From: Bacteroidales bacterium | Lineage (GTDB): Bacteria > Bacteroidota > Bacteroidia > Bacteroidales > UBA932 | Assembly (NCBI GenBank): GCA_017651465.1 | Contig: JAGCCX010000082.1 | Coordinates: 1-51,750, forward strand | Reading direction: 5' to 3' | DNA length: 51,750 bases | Shown: positions 1-11,200 of the stretch, one piece after another | Layout: each line of letters opens with the position of its first letter | Position numbering within the stretch: the stretch's first letter is position 1 | The notes under the pieces: model-generated | Databases searched by the model: none | What the model was told of the DNA's origin: nothing | What the model saw: the letters and a program-made list of their open reading frames with translations, nothing else | Made by a program: the position numbers and the translations under genes

Positions 1-558
1 CTCCCCGGTTTCCTTCAAGTCCCGGTAGAGGTCCTGGCAGCAGTCCAGGGAATGGAAAGCGAACTGGTCGTATTTTGCCGTGCTTGCCCTGGGCTGAGGG
101 TCGGCGGTAAACAATACCGTAGCCCTGTCCGGGTTTTGTACAGCGCTCAGTTTGAAAGGCTCGGCCTTGTATATTCCTTCCGACTTTGCGAGCCTGGCGA
201 AGGGTATGTAAAACACGGGCCTGCCGTCGGAGACCGGCGGCTCATATCCAGGCGGCGTGCTGATATAGATGAACTTGACCGATGCCTCGTCCACTTTCAT
301 ATAGTAGGTGCCGTCGGCTTGAGTGGCGGTGCACTGGAGACCGTCAGTAACAACCACTCCTTCGATACCTTTTCCGGAATCGTCGACGACCGAGCCGACA
401 AGGTTCATTCCTTCCGGTATTGCAGGTTCGTCGTCCCCGTCGTCTATGACTTCCTCTTCAGGCTCTTTCCCTCCCTCGTCGTTGGGTATTTCGACTGGCG
501 TGCAGCCATTTATTATAATGGCTGTGCACGCTGCAAACAGCAGGAATGTCTTTTTCAT
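1..558 (-). CDS. Calcineurin-like metallophosphoesterase lipoprotein (3' end outside window)
   Basis: Only the first 186 codons are present; the gene runs off the left edge. The start at 558 gives a lipoprotein signal (MKKTFLLFAACTAIIINGC, Cys19), then an acidic linker (about residues 26-48) and a carboxypeptidase-regulatory-like beta-sandwich (about 50-145, with VVDDSGKGIEGVVVTDG). The TADPQPR segment near residue 155 looks like the first metal-binding motif of a calcineurin-type phosphoesterase. This order matches the MetallophosN/Metallophos proteins common in Bacteroidota. It is the last visible gene of the susC operon, 9 bp after the PQQ lipoprotein, so a surface or periplasmic phosphoesterase acting on an imported or processed substrate is plausible. 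The catalytic core lies outside the window, so the substrate is unknown. Confidence 0.75.
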   Translation of the reverse strand, partial: MKKTFLLFAACTAIIINGCTPVEIPNDEGGKEPEEEVIDDGDDEPAIPEGMNLVGSVVDDSGKGIEGVVVTDGLQCTATQADGTYYMKVDEASVKFIYISTPPGYEPPVSDGRPVFYIPFARLAKSEGIYKAEPFKLSAVQNPDRATVLFTADPQPRASTAKYDQFAFHSLDCCQDLYRDLKETGE

Positions 559-567
559 TCTCACAGT

Positions 568-2436
568 CTATTGCAGGCAACCGGTTCCTTGGAGGTTTCC
601 GCCGTGGCAAGGCCATCCGAAGGTGGCGATGTCTTTCCCGACGTATTTGCTCATAATGGGCTTCTGTACTTTGTTTTGAGGATCGTTGCAGATGATATAG
701 AGCAATCCGTTGCAGAGGCCCGTTCCTGCCATCGGGCCTTCGAGGTTCTTTGTATTCGCCCAGTCTGCCAGCACTTCTCCGTCAGGGCTGATCTTGATGG
801 TGTGGCCCGCGCCGTCGAAGGAATAGTGTCCGGCTGAAAGGTATATGTTGCCGTCGGTGTCCATAACAGGCTGGCCATAGTTGTAGGCGTTGCGTTTCCA
901 GGAGCCTTTTTTCCAGACCGTCCGGAGCGTCGATGATTCGAGCCTGGTGATGTAACCGTCCTTGTCTGCGATAATTATGTCGCCGTTGGCAAGGACGACC
1001 CCTCCCCAGAAGCTGTTAGTCGCTATTTCGCCGCATGAAATCATCTTATGCCCTGCAAGGTCGATGGCTGTCAGGCAGGAAGTCAGGTCGAGACCACTGT
1101 AGTCTGAAGGATCCGTCGGGGCGCTCTGGTTGCTGCCCTTCGAGGGAATGTATGCAATTTTCTTTGCCGGATCCACGACGAGCGAAGCGGCGTCGTTGCT
1201 GTTCTTGTAAAGATCGACCGCGGCGATAGTGCTGCCGTCGGCGGCGTTCAGGAAGACCGCCCCTTCGGTGATGGCGTCACATGCGCAGAAAAGCTCTTTG
1301 CCGTTGAGGATCATTCCCTGTACGGTGGCGTTCAGTTTTACTCCCCATATCTTTTCTCCTGTGAGGGCGTTGACCGCATGCACATTGCCCTTGCTGTCGG
1401 AGAAGAAGACCGATGCACCGTCCTTGGAGACGACGGGACTGGAGTTCTTGTTGACCGATTCGAGCCCTTCGTATTTCCATTTCATGGTTCCGTCTGCTTT
1501 GACGGCGTAAATATCGTTTGCAGTGGTGGTGACATAATAGATATCACCGCTTACCGGATTGACGGTGGGCGTTGTGCAGCAGGTCTTATCCGCTCCGGGA
1601 TCGAACTCCCATTTCTTAGTGCCGCTTGCTGTATCGAACGCGTAGAGTTTGCTTCCCTTGCGGTCGGTGGCTGCGTAAACAGTGGATTTGTCGACCGAAA
1701 AGACGGGGGCGGAATAGCGGAAAGCCTGAGGGGTTACTCCCCAGTCGTTGTAATAGAGCAAATAAGGTTTCACGCTCAGACTCAACTCCCAGTTCATTTC
1801 TTTCCCGTTCACGGTGGCGGAGACGGCGATCGGGACATCTACGGGGGTATTGTCGGTTATGGTCAGGTAATCCACTTCTACCGGCGTGGTGACTTCGGCC
1901 CCTTCTTTAACTATTTCTTTCTCTCCCTCTTTCCAAGACCATTTTATTCCCTTGGCCATAGTCCATACCGAAGTGTCGAATCTCAAGGTGACGCTCTGGC
2001 CGGAAACTATGGATGTCTTGTCGACAGAATGTGGGTCGCTAGACGGAAGAGGCTCTTCTGAATTCTCTGCACCTTTTTGATTTACAGCTATTTCCTCGGT
2101 TTTTCCCGAATAAGAGAAGGTGATTTTTCCTTTCCTCTCGGAGGTCTTGGTGTTTTCTGCTGCTGTCAGTGTCACGGTTGCATTGCCTTTGCCTTTGGAC
2201 GGCTCTATGGTGAGCCAGTCAAGCCCTACGGCCATCCATTCGGTGTTGGATGTTATGCTCACGGATGCGGTTCCGCCTTTCGCTTCGAAAGATACGCTTG
2301 TCTTGTCGATGGAGAAAGTCGCTTCAGGATCTTTGCCCGGCTCAGGTTCCGGTTCGGGCTCCGGTTCGGGCTTGTTGCATGACATTATCGCGGCGGTAAA
2401 TGCCGCAATTGCAAATAGAAAGCGTCTTGTGTTCAT
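568..2436 (-). CDS. Lipoprotein with BACON domain and PQQ-like beta-propeller
   Basis: This 622-residue protein begins with a lipobox (IMSC, Cys20). A low-complexity Pro-Glu run (residues about 23-33) follows and probably acts as a spacer from the membrane. Residues about 40-122 form a BACON domain (ATFSIDKTSVSFEAKGG ... WLTIEPSKG ... VNQKG). After a second Ig-like segment, residues about 240-620 hold repeated blades such as LYAFDTASGTKKWEFD, IYAVKADGTMKWKYEG and VHAVNALTGEKIWGV, typical of PQQ-like/BamB-type propellers. It lies between the SGNH-type lipoprotein and the metallophosphoesterase in the susC operon. BACON domains are often carbohydrate-binding or spacer modules in surface lipoproteins; the propeller is probably a binding or scaffold domain. 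No catalytic residues can be assigned. Confidence 0.8.
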   Translation of the reverse strand: MNTRRFLFAIAAFTAAIMSCNKPEPEPEPEPEPGKDPEATFSIDKTSVSFEAKGGTASVSITSNTEWMAVGLDWLTIEPSKGKGNATVTLTAAENTKTSERKGKITFSYSGKTEEIAVNQKGAENSEEPLPSSDPHSVDKTSIVSGQSVTLRFDTSVWTMAKGIKWSWKEGEKEIVKEGAEVTTPVEVDYLTITDNTPVDVPIAVSATVNGKEMNWELSLSVKPYLLYYNDWGVTPQAFRYSAPVFSVDKSTVYAATDRKGSKLYAFDTASGTKKWEFDPGADKTCCTTPTVNPVSGDIYYVTTTANDIYAVKADGTMKWKYEGLESVNKNSSPVVSKDGASVFFSDSKGNVHAVNALTGEKIWGVKLNATVQGMILNGKELFCACDAITEGAVFLNAADGSTIAAVDLYKNSNDAASLVVDPAKKIAYIPSKGSNQSAPTDPSDYSGLDLTSCLTAIDLAGHKMISCGEIATNSFWGGVVLANGDIIIADKDGYITRLESSTLRTVWKKGSWKRNAYNYGQPVMDTDGNIYLSAGHYSFDGAGHTIKISPDGEVLADWANTKNLEGPMAGTGLCNGLLYIICNDPQNKVQKPIMSKYVGKDIATFGWPCHGGNLQGTGCLQ

Positions 2437-2462
2437 TGCTTGTGTGTGTTTGTGGTTATTGT

Positions 2463-5400
2463 TCAGTATTTGTTGATGTATCCTGGTATCAGCTGTTGTA
2501 TGCCGCGCATTTCTGCATCGTTGTCGATGACGGTCATGAACGGAAGAGCGGCCGGAGTAGTATAAAAAGCATTATAGTAGTCCTCGTACTTAGTGCTTCC
2601 GGAAGCAAACTTGCATTCTTTTATAAGGGAAGCATAGTCGGGGTAGCCGGCTGATTCTCCTGTCAGTGCGCAGCAAACCATCTGTGTCATTATGTAGCCC
2701 ATCAGAGGGTTGGGGTGGTAGGAATCGCCGCTTTTGTGGTTGCAGAAGGTGTAGCGGTCGCTGTAGCTGAGGCTGCCGCCGGGCACCTTTACAGCGCCTG
2801 TGTATATATCATACCCCAACTGTCCGCAGTTGATTATGGTCACTCCGTCTGTTTCGTGGAGGAGCTTCAGATTGTCAAGAATACGTGTGTGATTCTTGTA
2901 AACGCTATAAATATGGTTGATGTAAATCTTTTTTACATTGGGGTTTACATCGGTGAAACGTTTGTATACCGCGCGGGCATCCGGGACGAAATTGGAGTTA
3001 TTGTCTCCGGATTCGGAAAGGATTACGTAGTCGAACGATGACAGGTCCAGGCCTTTTAGCAGATCTTCGCCCACGGTGCAGTCACTTCCTGAAGTTTTGC
3101 AGCCGGCGGCGGTGTAGTCGTAGAGGTGGTGGCCGCCTTGGGTGCAGTCGATGACGCTAATCTCATGTCCCAGTGCTTTCATCAGCTTGTAGAACATGCC
3201 CGGGTCTTCTTTACCCTGGTTGCCTTTCTGTACAAAGCCTCCGTAATAGACCATTGAATTGGCTATTACTATGAATTTCTTGCCTTTCAGTGGACTGTCT
3301 TGCCCTGCCTGAGAGCCGGCAAAGACCGCATTGTACACCGTCTCGGTGGATCCGTTCACGAGATTGTTGCCAAATTTGTTGCCGTTGAGGCCATTCTGGA
3401 AGTTGCTCTCTGTCAGCGTGAGGGTATTGTCTGAGCAGGTAAGGGAGCCGGAAACCTTTATGGGGGCTGACTCGGTGCCGCAGGTATGGACGTATCCAGA
3501 AGCGGATGCACTGCTGCCGAACACGAGTCCGCAGCACTCCAGCGGGTTGGACGAGAGTGAAGAGGTGGCCGCGTATGCTCCGCTGATGTTGCAGGCAGTC
3601 ACGCAGCCGGCGAAGGTCGTGAAGTTGCTCTTGATGGTGTTGAAATATCCGACCAAGCCGCCAAGATAGACGGCGCTGCCGGAAAAGTCGCAGCTGAGGT
3701 TGCCGTAGTTCTTGCATTCGTTGATGTCAACCTCGTTCTTGGTCTCGCCGGCGATTCCTCCGTTGCGGATATTTTTGATAGCGGTTCCGGGCGTGACGGT
3801 CATCGTAATCGCGCCATGGTTGACGCAGCGTGCAATCCTTATGCCGGATACGTCGGCCATGCCGGTTATACCGGCAAGGCGCTTGTATGTTTGGGTGGCG
3901 CCGGCCGGGACATGGTAGGTTATATTTCCGTAGTTTTCACAGTCTTCAATTGATGCGCCGGTCCCGCAGGAACCGGCGATTCCTGCCAGATACATAGCGT
4001 TTACGTCTTCGGGACTGGAGAAGCTGAGGTCGCCGCGGTTTGTGCAGCCCTGGATGAGGCCTTTATTTGTGGCGGCGATGCCTGCTATGCGCCCCGATGC
4101 TCCCGGATTGGCGGAACAATTGAGCGGTGCCAAGTTGGTGCAGGCGGTAATGGTGCCGCCGTTCTCTTTGGCAAAAAACGCCATGTTCTCTGAGAGAGCC
4201 ATAGAACAGCTCTGGTCAATTACAATATTCTTCAGAGTTCCGGTGTTTACATTCACCAGGGGGGCCTTGGCCGCCCAATTCTTCAGAGAGTGACCCTGTC
4301 CGTCCAGTGTTGCGGCAAAAGCATCTATGGAAGGAAGTTCTATATCTTTGAGGTCGATATCGTCTGTAAGGGAGACAACGGTCCCGGCAGGATACAGGTC
4401 AGTATTGCTGCCGTTTTTGACGAATTGCTCAAAATCTGCAGCATTCTTTATTTTTGTCCTGTCCTCCGGCTCGGGGGGCAGATTTGCTCCCTCCTGAACG
4501 ATAGTGACGGCTTCGGTGGAGCCCATTGGCATAGTCACCAGAACTGTGCCTTCGCGCCCGGATGCACCTTCATTTGCTGCAGCCGATACCTTGATGTCGT
4601 GATATGCTCCATCGCCTTCGACCATTGAGGGAGAAACTTCCAGCCATTCAGCTTCGGTGGATATGGTCATCGGATAATTGCCTCGCACTGAGAACGATGC
4701 CTCTCCTCCTGATGCTGGAATCGAGAGCCTTACACCGTCGGTCTTGACGATCAGATCTTCGGGATCACCGGTCTGTCCGTCACCGCATACCTCATAAAGA
4801 ATGTTATTGTAGTCGGCCTCCGGAATCGAGCCTCCGTTGACGCTTGTCTTTGATCCGTCGCCGTCCAGCAGTGCTTGATAGTCCTTTGGCTGGGCTATCT
4901 GCTTGACTTTGGATGACAGGCAGGTAATGGATCCTGAAACTCGTATCGGGCTGTCGGCGGTGCCGTAGTGAAGGGTGCTGTAACCGCTCTGGCCACTGAA
5001 CCTTCCGGTTACCAAGCCGGCAGATTTGCACGGATTGTTGCCATATTGGCCGGATGCCTTGGTCTGCGCGGTAATGTTGCAGTTGACGATGCTGTTTTCG
5101 AAAAGCACAGCGTCGCCTTCGGTGACTTTGGCCTGCCAGCCTTGAAGGCCGCCGATGTATGACTCAGCCTTGAGATTTATTTCGAGGTCGGCGTAATTCC
5201 GGTTGCCGGAGCTTGCCGGGGTGCCCTCGACGTAGCCTACGATGCCGCCAATGTATGATTTGCCGCTTCCGCTGACTTTGTTGGTGGAGATGCGGGCTTC
5301 GCGATGGTTGATACAGTTGCTCAGGACACTGTTCTGCTGACGTGCTGTGATGCCCCCGATAAAATACACCGCGCTGTTTTCGATGGGTGTGCAGTTGAAC

Positions 5401-6341
5401 GGCCCGTAATTCTCGCAAGCGTCGATAGAGCCGTAGCTATAGCCGGCGATGCCGCCCATATAGGCATTGGCGGTTGCGCTGTCGGGAGAGTAGTTGAAAG
5501 ATCCTTTGTTCACGCATCCGTGCAAGGATGACTCCAGGTTGTGGTAGCCGACGATACCTCCAAGATAGAGTTTGGCAGTTCTGGCGCCGTGGACGAAAAA
5601 GCTGGCTTCGTTTACGCAGGCTTCGACTTTCCCGAAATTCTGACCCGCGAAGGCGCCGAAGTACTGTTCGGTGTCTTCGGGCTGGATTTCAAAAGCTCCG
5701 GAAGCATCTATAACCAGATTGTTTATCACTCCTTCGTTGCGTAAGATAAGCGGAGTGGAGGCTGACAGGTTCCTGATGCTGAATCCGTTGCCGTTGATGA
5801 CTCCCTTGAAATACTCGGCTGGCTGAAAGGTTTTGCCCTTCATGTCGATATCCTTCGAGAATGAAATGGTCTCGCCTTCTTCAAGCACGGCTGCGCAAGT
5901 ATCCAGGAAATACACAAGTTCGTCGGCATTGGATATGCTCTGGGGAATGTCAGGGCGCTCGAAATAAGGCTGGGCTACCGAAATTGACTTGGAGAGCGAC
6001 CCGGACTTGATGTTTATGACCCCTGTCCTGTCCGCTCCTCCAGGTTCATTATTCCTTGAGGCAGTGGCGGTTAGAGTGTATGTGCGACCGTCTCCGGGTA
6101 CTTCGGCAGATGCCAGGCTAATCCATTCCGGGGCTTCCAATGTGGCGTCGTAGTTTGTCTCCACGGTGAAAGACAACGCACCGCCTCGACCGGAAAAATC
6201 GAGCCGTTCCGTGCTGACCGTCATATATGCTTCACCCTTGTTGCGGACATAGGGATTCTGCGTGTCAACTTCCTTCAGGCAGCCCGTGGCTGAGATGCCG
6301 GTTAATACCGTAAGGGATATGATTAGTTTGTGGATATTCAT
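2463..6341 (-). CDS. Large lipoprotein: two BACON domains, GLUG-type repeats, C-terminal SGNH-like domain
   Basis: The reading frame is open further upstream, but the start at 6341 gives a clean lipoprotein signal (MNIHKLIISLTVL..SATGC, Cys21) 17 bp after the susD stop, giving 1292 residues. BACON-like domains lie at about 37-125 and about 530-620. Between and after them are many Gly-rich repeats (GGIVGY, GGIAGYSYGSIDACENYG) of the GLUG/right-handed-helix type. From about 1018 the sequence changes to an SGNH-hydrolase-like fold: KFIVIANSMVYYGG (block I, Ser kept but the usual GDS is ANS), VILSESGDNN, and DSYHPN near 1202, matching the C-terminal Asp/His block. It resembles the DUF4886/SGNH type. 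It is expected at the cell surface, co-transcribed with susCD. Whether it is an active esterase is uncertain because the block I glycine and aspartate are replaced. Confidence 0.78.
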   Translation of the reverse strand: MNIHKLIISLTVLTGISATGCLKEVDTQNPYVRNKGEAYMTVSTERLDFSGRGGALSFTVETNYDATLEAPEWISLASAEVPGDGRTYTLTATASRNNEPGGADRTGVINIKSGSLSKSISVAQPYFERPDIPQSISNADELVYFLDTCAAVLEEGETISFSKDIDMKGKTFQPAEYFKGVINGNGFSIRNLSASTPLILRNEGVINNLVIDASGAFEIQPEDTEQYFGAFAGQNFGKVEACVNEASFFVHGARTAKLYLGGIVGYHNLESSLHGCVNKGSFNYSPDSATANAYMGGIAGYSYGSIDACENYGPFNCTPIENSAVYFIGGITARQQNSVLSNCINHREARISTNKVSGSGKSYIGGIVGYVEGTPASSGNRNYADLEINLKAESYIGGLQGWQAKVTEGDAVLFENSIVNCNITAQTKASGQYGNNPCKSAGLVTGRFSGQSGYSTLHYGTADSPIRVSGSITCLSSKVKQIAQPKDYQALLDGDGSKTSVNGGSIPEADYNNILYEVCGDGQTGDPEDLIVKTDGVRLSIPASGGEASFSVRGNYPMTISTEAEWLEVSPSMVEGDGAYHDIKVSAAANEGASGREGTVLVTMPMGSTEAVTIVQEGANLPPEPEDRTKIKNAADFEQFVKNGSNTDLYPAGTVVSLTDDIDLKDIELPSIDAFAATLDGQGHSLKNWAAKAPLVNVNTGTLKNIVIDQSCSMALSENMAFFAKENGGTITACTNLAPLNCSANPGASGRIAGIAATNKGLIQGCTNRGDLSFSSPEDVNAMYLAGIAGSCGTGASIEDCENYGNITYHVPAGATQTYKRLAGITGMADVSGIRIARCVNHGAITMTVTPGTAIKNIRNGGIAGETKNEVDINECKNYGNLSCDFSGSAVYLGGLVGYFNTIKSNFTTFAGCVTACNISGAYAATSSLSSNPLECCGLVFGSSASASGYVHTCGTESAPIKVSGSLTCSDNTLTLTESNFQNGLNGNKFGNNLVNGSTETVYNAVFAGSQAGQDSPLKGKKFIVIANSMVYYGGFVQKGNQGKEDPGMFYKLMKALGHEISVIDCTQGGHHLYDYTAAGCKTSGSDCTVGEDLLKGLDLSSFDYVILSESGDNNSNFVPDARAVYKRFTDVNPNVKKIYINHIYSVYKNHTRILDNLKLLHETDGVTIINCGQLGYDIYTGAVKVPGGSLSYSDRYTFCNHKSGDSYHPNPLMGYIMTQMVCCALTGESAGYPDYASLIKECKFASGSTKYEDYYNAFYTTPAALPFMTVIDNDAEMRGIQQLIPGYINKY

Positions 6342-6358
6342 AATATGTCTCTGTTTGT

Positions 6359-8233
6359 TTACCATCCGGGATTCTGGGTAAGCGCTTCGTTGGTCAAGTC
6401 TATCTGTGCTTGAGGAATAGGATAGAGGTAATCCCTTGTTTCTTTCCATTGCTTGCATGCAGGATCATTTCTGTATGCCGTCATATATCCTTTCTGGGGA
6501 TTGGGGTTCCAGGGATCGTCAGGATCGACGAGGGAGAGATCGGCAATCTTCCGGGCGTTTGTGGCAGGAATTTCCGGGCCGGAGGTCTTGTTTTCCAAGT
6601 ATATCTCGAAGTCTTTGACTCCGTCTCCATCCATGTCAAAAATGCCGGGGCCGGGAATATATACTCCATAATAGCCGCAGCTTTCAGGGCCGCAGAGGCT
6701 GAAACTGTCGCTGTTCTGCTGGAGTCCTTCACGCCAGCGAAGGACGTCATAGCGGTGGAAACCTTCAAATATCAGTTCCAGGATACGCTCGCGGCGCACT
6801 TCCAGAACGAGGGCACGGTTACCGGCTGTTTTAACAGAGTTAGGATAGCATTTTTCCATGTACGGGTCGGAAGAAACGCCCATCAGCAGCTTCGGCATGC
6901 CGACCCTTCCCCTGAGGAGGTTGACCGACTTGTCCAGATCGTCCTGAGTGAGGGTGCCGAGTTCAGCTTTTGCTTCGGCGTAATTCAGCAGTACCTCGGC
7001 ATAGCGGAACACCGGCATGTCGCATACCCCTTTGTTCATGATGGAATTCTCTTCCTTTGCTGCGAACTTAATTGGTTTATAGCCGGTATATGTCTTGTAG
7101 AAGGTGTTGGGCGTCAGAGATTTTGCATCTACCATGCGGTATCCGGGACACATGAAGGTCTCGCTGAGCCTTGGGTCGCGGTCCGCAACTTCGTCCAGGA
7201 ACCACATCTTCTCGTTGCCGGGCTTGTCCGTGAAACGGCTTCCGTCCTTGCACAAATACATGTTGATGATTTTTCTCGGGACGCTCAGATTGTACTGGTC
7301 GTAGTTGTAGGGAAGGCTGTGGGCAAAATTTTTCAGCTCCGAAGTTGTGTTGTTGTATATCTTTGCCAATATGACCTCCTCGTCAATAGCGTTGTCGGCA
7401 TTGAACAGTGACCTGTAGGGCTGGCTGCCTTTAGACCAGATGTTATATTTCCCGCCGTCAATTACTTGTCCGGCCGCTTCAGCAGCCAGCTCAAGAAAGT
7501 ATTTGGCACTCAGCTGTACAGGCTTGCCGTCAAACTCCGATGGATCATTTGCCGGAGCAAAACAGTCGTCGTCATGATAGACGCGCCAGGTGCCTTCAAA
7601 CAGGGCGGCGCGGCTTTTCATTGCCAGGGCTGTCCACTTGGTGACACGGGCGACGTCTTTCTTTTCGGGCAGGTGCTCTATGGCGAAATCAAGGTCTTTC
7701 ATGATCTGGAGCATGACGTAGCCGCGCGGGTCACGGGGGCGACAGAGGTCTTCCATATCAGTGGAAGAAACTACGTGGTCATAGAAAGGAACATCGCCAA
7801 AGTGCTTAACTTTCAGGAAATATCCGTAAGCCCTGAAAAAACGGGCCTCAGCCTCGTAGTGCAGGCGTACCGCTTCATCTTTGCAGTTCGAAGAATGCTC
7901 CAGGAAGAGATTAATGCGGCGCATCGTATCCCATCCCCAATAAGATTCTCCGGTATTTGCCGAAGTTGCCAACCTTGTGCCGAGCATCCAGGAGGACATG
8001 TTGTTTGATACGCAATCGTCTGAACACCACTGGCATGATGATACCGGCACCGTGAGATAATTTGCGTAACAGCGGTTGAGCCATAGCTGGCACTCCGACT
8101 CCGAGGTGAAGAATGCATCAGGATTGACATCGTCGATGGGAAGGCGCGTAAGGCTTTCATTGATTTTGTCGCATGATGCCAGTGCCAATGTCAGTGAGGC
8201 AATATAAAGTATTCTTTTCATACCGTTCATCAT
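6359..8233 (-). CDS. SusD/RagB family nutrient-binding outer-membrane lipoprotein
   Basis: The product (624 residues) has a lipoprotein signal (MKRILYIASLTLALASC) and SusD features: an N-terminal TPR-like helical part (FFTSESECQLWLNRCY), a central ARFFRAYGYFLKVKHFGDVPF segment and the C-terminal VLEVRRERILELIFEGFHRYDVLRW motif. SusD proteins cap the SusC channel at the cell surface and bind the substrate. The gene starts 1 bp after the susC stop. Two in-frame ATGs at 8233 and 8221 are possible; the second (MKRIL) gives a more typical signal peptide, and no ribosome-binding site decides between them. No glycoside hydrolase is visible beside it, so the substrate cannot be named. Confidence 0.95.
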   Translation of the reverse strand: MMNGMKRILYIASLTLALASCDKINESLTRLPIDDVNPDAFFTSESECQLWLNRCYANYLTVPVSSCQWCSDDCVSNNMSSWMLGTRLATSANTGESYWGWDTMRRINLFLEHSSNCKDEAVRLHYEAEARFFRAYGYFLKVKHFGDVPFYDHVVSSTDMEDLCRPRDPRGYVMLQIMKDLDFAIEHLPEKKDVARVTKWTALAMKSRAALFEGTWRVYHDDDCFAPANDPSEFDGKPVQLSAKYFLELAAEAAGQVIDGGKYNIWSKGSQPYRSLFNADNAIDEEVILAKIYNNTTSELKNFAHSLPYNYDQYNLSVPRKIINMYLCKDGSRFTDKPGNEKMWFLDEVADRDPRLSETFMCPGYRMVDAKSLTPNTFYKTYTGYKPIKFAAKEENSIMNKGVCDMPVFRYAEVLLNYAEAKAELGTLTQDDLDKSVNLLRGRVGMPKLLMGVSSDPYMEKCYPNSVKTAGNRALVLEVRRERILELIFEGFHRYDVLRWREGLQQNSDSFSLCGPESCGYYGVYIPGPGIFDMDGDGVKDFEIYLENKTSGPEIPATNARKIADLSLVDPDDPWNPNPQKGYMTAYRNDPACKQWKETRDYLYPIPQAQIDLTNEALTQNPGW

Positions 8234-8234
8234 A

Positions 8235-11200
8235 TTAGAAAGTTACGCTGGCTCCGACTGATATCGTGCGAGGGTATAAGTATCCGACTCCGGTGTTGCT
8301 TGTCGCAACGCCTGAAGCATTTGCCAACTCAGGGTCGATCAGGAGCGTATGCTTCTTGAGAGGGGAGAGATAGAACAAATTCTCTCCGCTGACATAGAAA
8401 CGCAGTTTGTCGATGGCAATCTTCCTGCTAAGCTTAGACGGAAGAGTGTAGCCGAGGGTAAGGTTCTTCAGCCTGAGGTATCCTATGTTTTGGAGAAAAT
8501 AGTCGTTGCTGAATCCCAGTCCCGTATAGTAATCGTTGGAAGTATATGCCGAATAGCCGCGCGGGCGCGGAAAATACGCGTCGGTATGCTCCGGCGACCA
8601 TACATTGTCCATAAAACGCTTATGGATAAACGTTATGCTTGTGGAAGAATAAGGGCCCCAGAAAGCATACCCTCCATATGTGCCCTTTGGATACCAGTCC
8701 TTATGGCCTATGCCCTGGAAGAATGCGGAGAAGTCGAATCCCTTCCAGTCAAAGTCGAGACGGAAAGAATAATTGAAGTGCGGTTGGGTCGTGCCTAATA
8801 CATCAAGGTCTCCGTGGTCGTCGAGAGTGTTTTTTCCTTTGGAGATGATTCCGTCAGGCTCTCCGTTCGGGCCGCCTCCTATGTCAAGTAACTTGAAGTC
8901 TCCTGCCTTGGCGCCTTCTCCGTCCACGCAAACGCCGCCGCCCGGATAATAGTATCCCGGCTGGAACTGGCGGCTGTCCACTGAAGAAGTATATTCCCAA
9001 GCTTCTTCATCGGAGGTGAAAAGGCCGCCAGAGCGGAACCCCCATATGGTGCCGAGTTCCTCGCCCACGTAGTGGCTGTCAAGTGTGCCGGTTGGATTGT
9101 AATACTTGGTGAAATATGTGTGCCTGTCGCCTAGGAAACCCGATACGGAATAGTTGAACCTGCTGCCTGCCAGCATGAAACCGTCGTGCCAGCCGAGCGA
9201 GAACTCCCATCCGTATGTGCGGAGGTCTGCACAATTCTCCTTGGGCTCGGTCGCTCCGAATACTTCCGGGAGCGCAACTGAAGCGGTAAGCATGTCTTTG
9301 GTGTCCCTGATGTAGTAGTCTCCGACGAATTTCAGCTTGTTGTCGAAGAATGAGAGATCCAGACCTGCATCATAGGTGTTTACGGTCTCCCAGGTGAGGT
9401 TCCCGGAAACAGGCGACGAGATCGACGCATAGCGCGACTTGGTCTGGTTGTCGAAGGTATAGTCCTGAGTATTGTCTATGGAGATTCTCTCGATGTAGTA
9501 ATAGTTCGAAACCTGCTGGTTGCCGAGGGATCCTGCAGAGAAACGTATTTTTCCGTTGGAGACAATTTTTTTGAGAGGAGAGAAGAATTTCTCTTCGCTG
9601 AATTTCCAGGCAATTGACCCGGAGGGGAAGAAGCCCCAGCGGTGACGCTCGCCGAAGCGGGAAGTACCGTCGTAGCGGGCGCTGGCCTCCAGTATGTAGA
9701 TGCCTTTATAGTCATAGTTCAACCGGCCGAAGAAACCAAGTGTCGCATATTCTGAATTGCCGCTTGAAACGGAGTAGGAGGCCCTTGGGAATCCGTTTTC
9801 ATCTGCGCTTTGATCTATGAGGGCGAAAGAGTCGTATCCTTCGACGAGGACCGGCGAGCCTTTGACCGTAAAATCGGAGGTACGCGATGTCTCGTACTGA
9901 GCTCCGGCAAGGGCCTTCATATAGTGGCCGCCCCAATTGTTCTCATACTGAACGGTGAGGGTCCCGATATGCACCTGCCGCCAGTCGCGGTCCTCTTTGT
10001 AAGAATTTGTGGTTCCCGACATTTCGTTGATGATACCGGGTTGATTGGACCAATAGTATTTGCCAGTACGGTAGGTATTGAAAGTATCTATGCGGCGGAA
10101 GTCATACTGCCCGCTTATGGTAAGACCACGCAAAGGCGTGATTTCCAACTTGTTTGAAAGTGTCAAGTGACCGGTATCCTTGCTGTTGTGGTTAGTCCCC
10201 GCAAGAGCCTGTGTCGCGGAATTGTTCATCATGTTGGTCTTTGCCGCGCCGGAGAGTTCTATGGGGAAATTTACAAGCGAACCGTCTGGATTGTATGGCG
10301 AAAATGCGGGCGAGCCGTAGCGCCATAGGTTTTCAAACGTAGATTCCATATCGGAATTACCTTGCCAAGCGTAATTCTTCTTTGCGTAGGAGAGATTGTT
10401 GATATACCGGATGTGTTTGTTCACCTGTGCTGAAACCTTGCTGCGTATGGAGTAACTTCTGTATTTATCGCTAAGGCTGCCCTTCAGCAATCCGGTCTCG
10501 TTGTAGTAGCGTCCGCCGACATAGTACCGTATTCCGCCGTTGCCTCCTGATACGGAAAAATCGTGCTCCGAGACAGGGCGGTTGGTGTTGTAGAAGAAGT
10601 TGAACCAGTCGAAGTTGCCGTAATAGTGGTAATAACCGTCAGCCCCCACTTCTACCCATGGACGTGCGGGATTCTCAACCACATCGTTGCGCCTCTCAAA
10701 AAGTTTCAGCAATTCGCCGTTTGCTACGGTGTAGTCGTATTCGTTCAGCCTGGAACTGTGGAACGAGTGCTGTTGGAAGTAGTTGATGATGGAGATATGG
10801 TCGTAGCCCGTGGTAATCAGGTCCATGTCGGTAGTCGGCTGAATCCATCCCTGACGGAATCCATAGGAAATCCGGGCGCTGCCTGTGGAACCTTGTTTGG
10901 TTGTAACGAGCACCACTCCTGCCGATGCCTTGGCACCGTAAATGGCGCAGGTCGATGCGTCCTTTAGTATTGAAACCGACTCTATGTCGTTCGGATTCAA
11001 CATGGAAAGGCTGCCTTCCACTCCGTCGATCAGCACTAGGGGACTGCCTCCGTTGACCGAGAGGGAGCCTCGGATGTTGATTGATGCCGAACTGTTGGCA
11101 CTTCCGTTGCTCGTGGTGATGTAAACGGAGGGATCGGCACCCTGCAGGGCGTTTGCAGCGGATACTACTGGACGCTGGTTGAGGGTTGCCCCGTCTATCA

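Noticed and set aside
52-837. Long open frames on the plus strand opposite the first genes
   Set aside because: They lie opposite coding sequences with clear lipoprotein signals and domains, and their own translations have no recognisable features.
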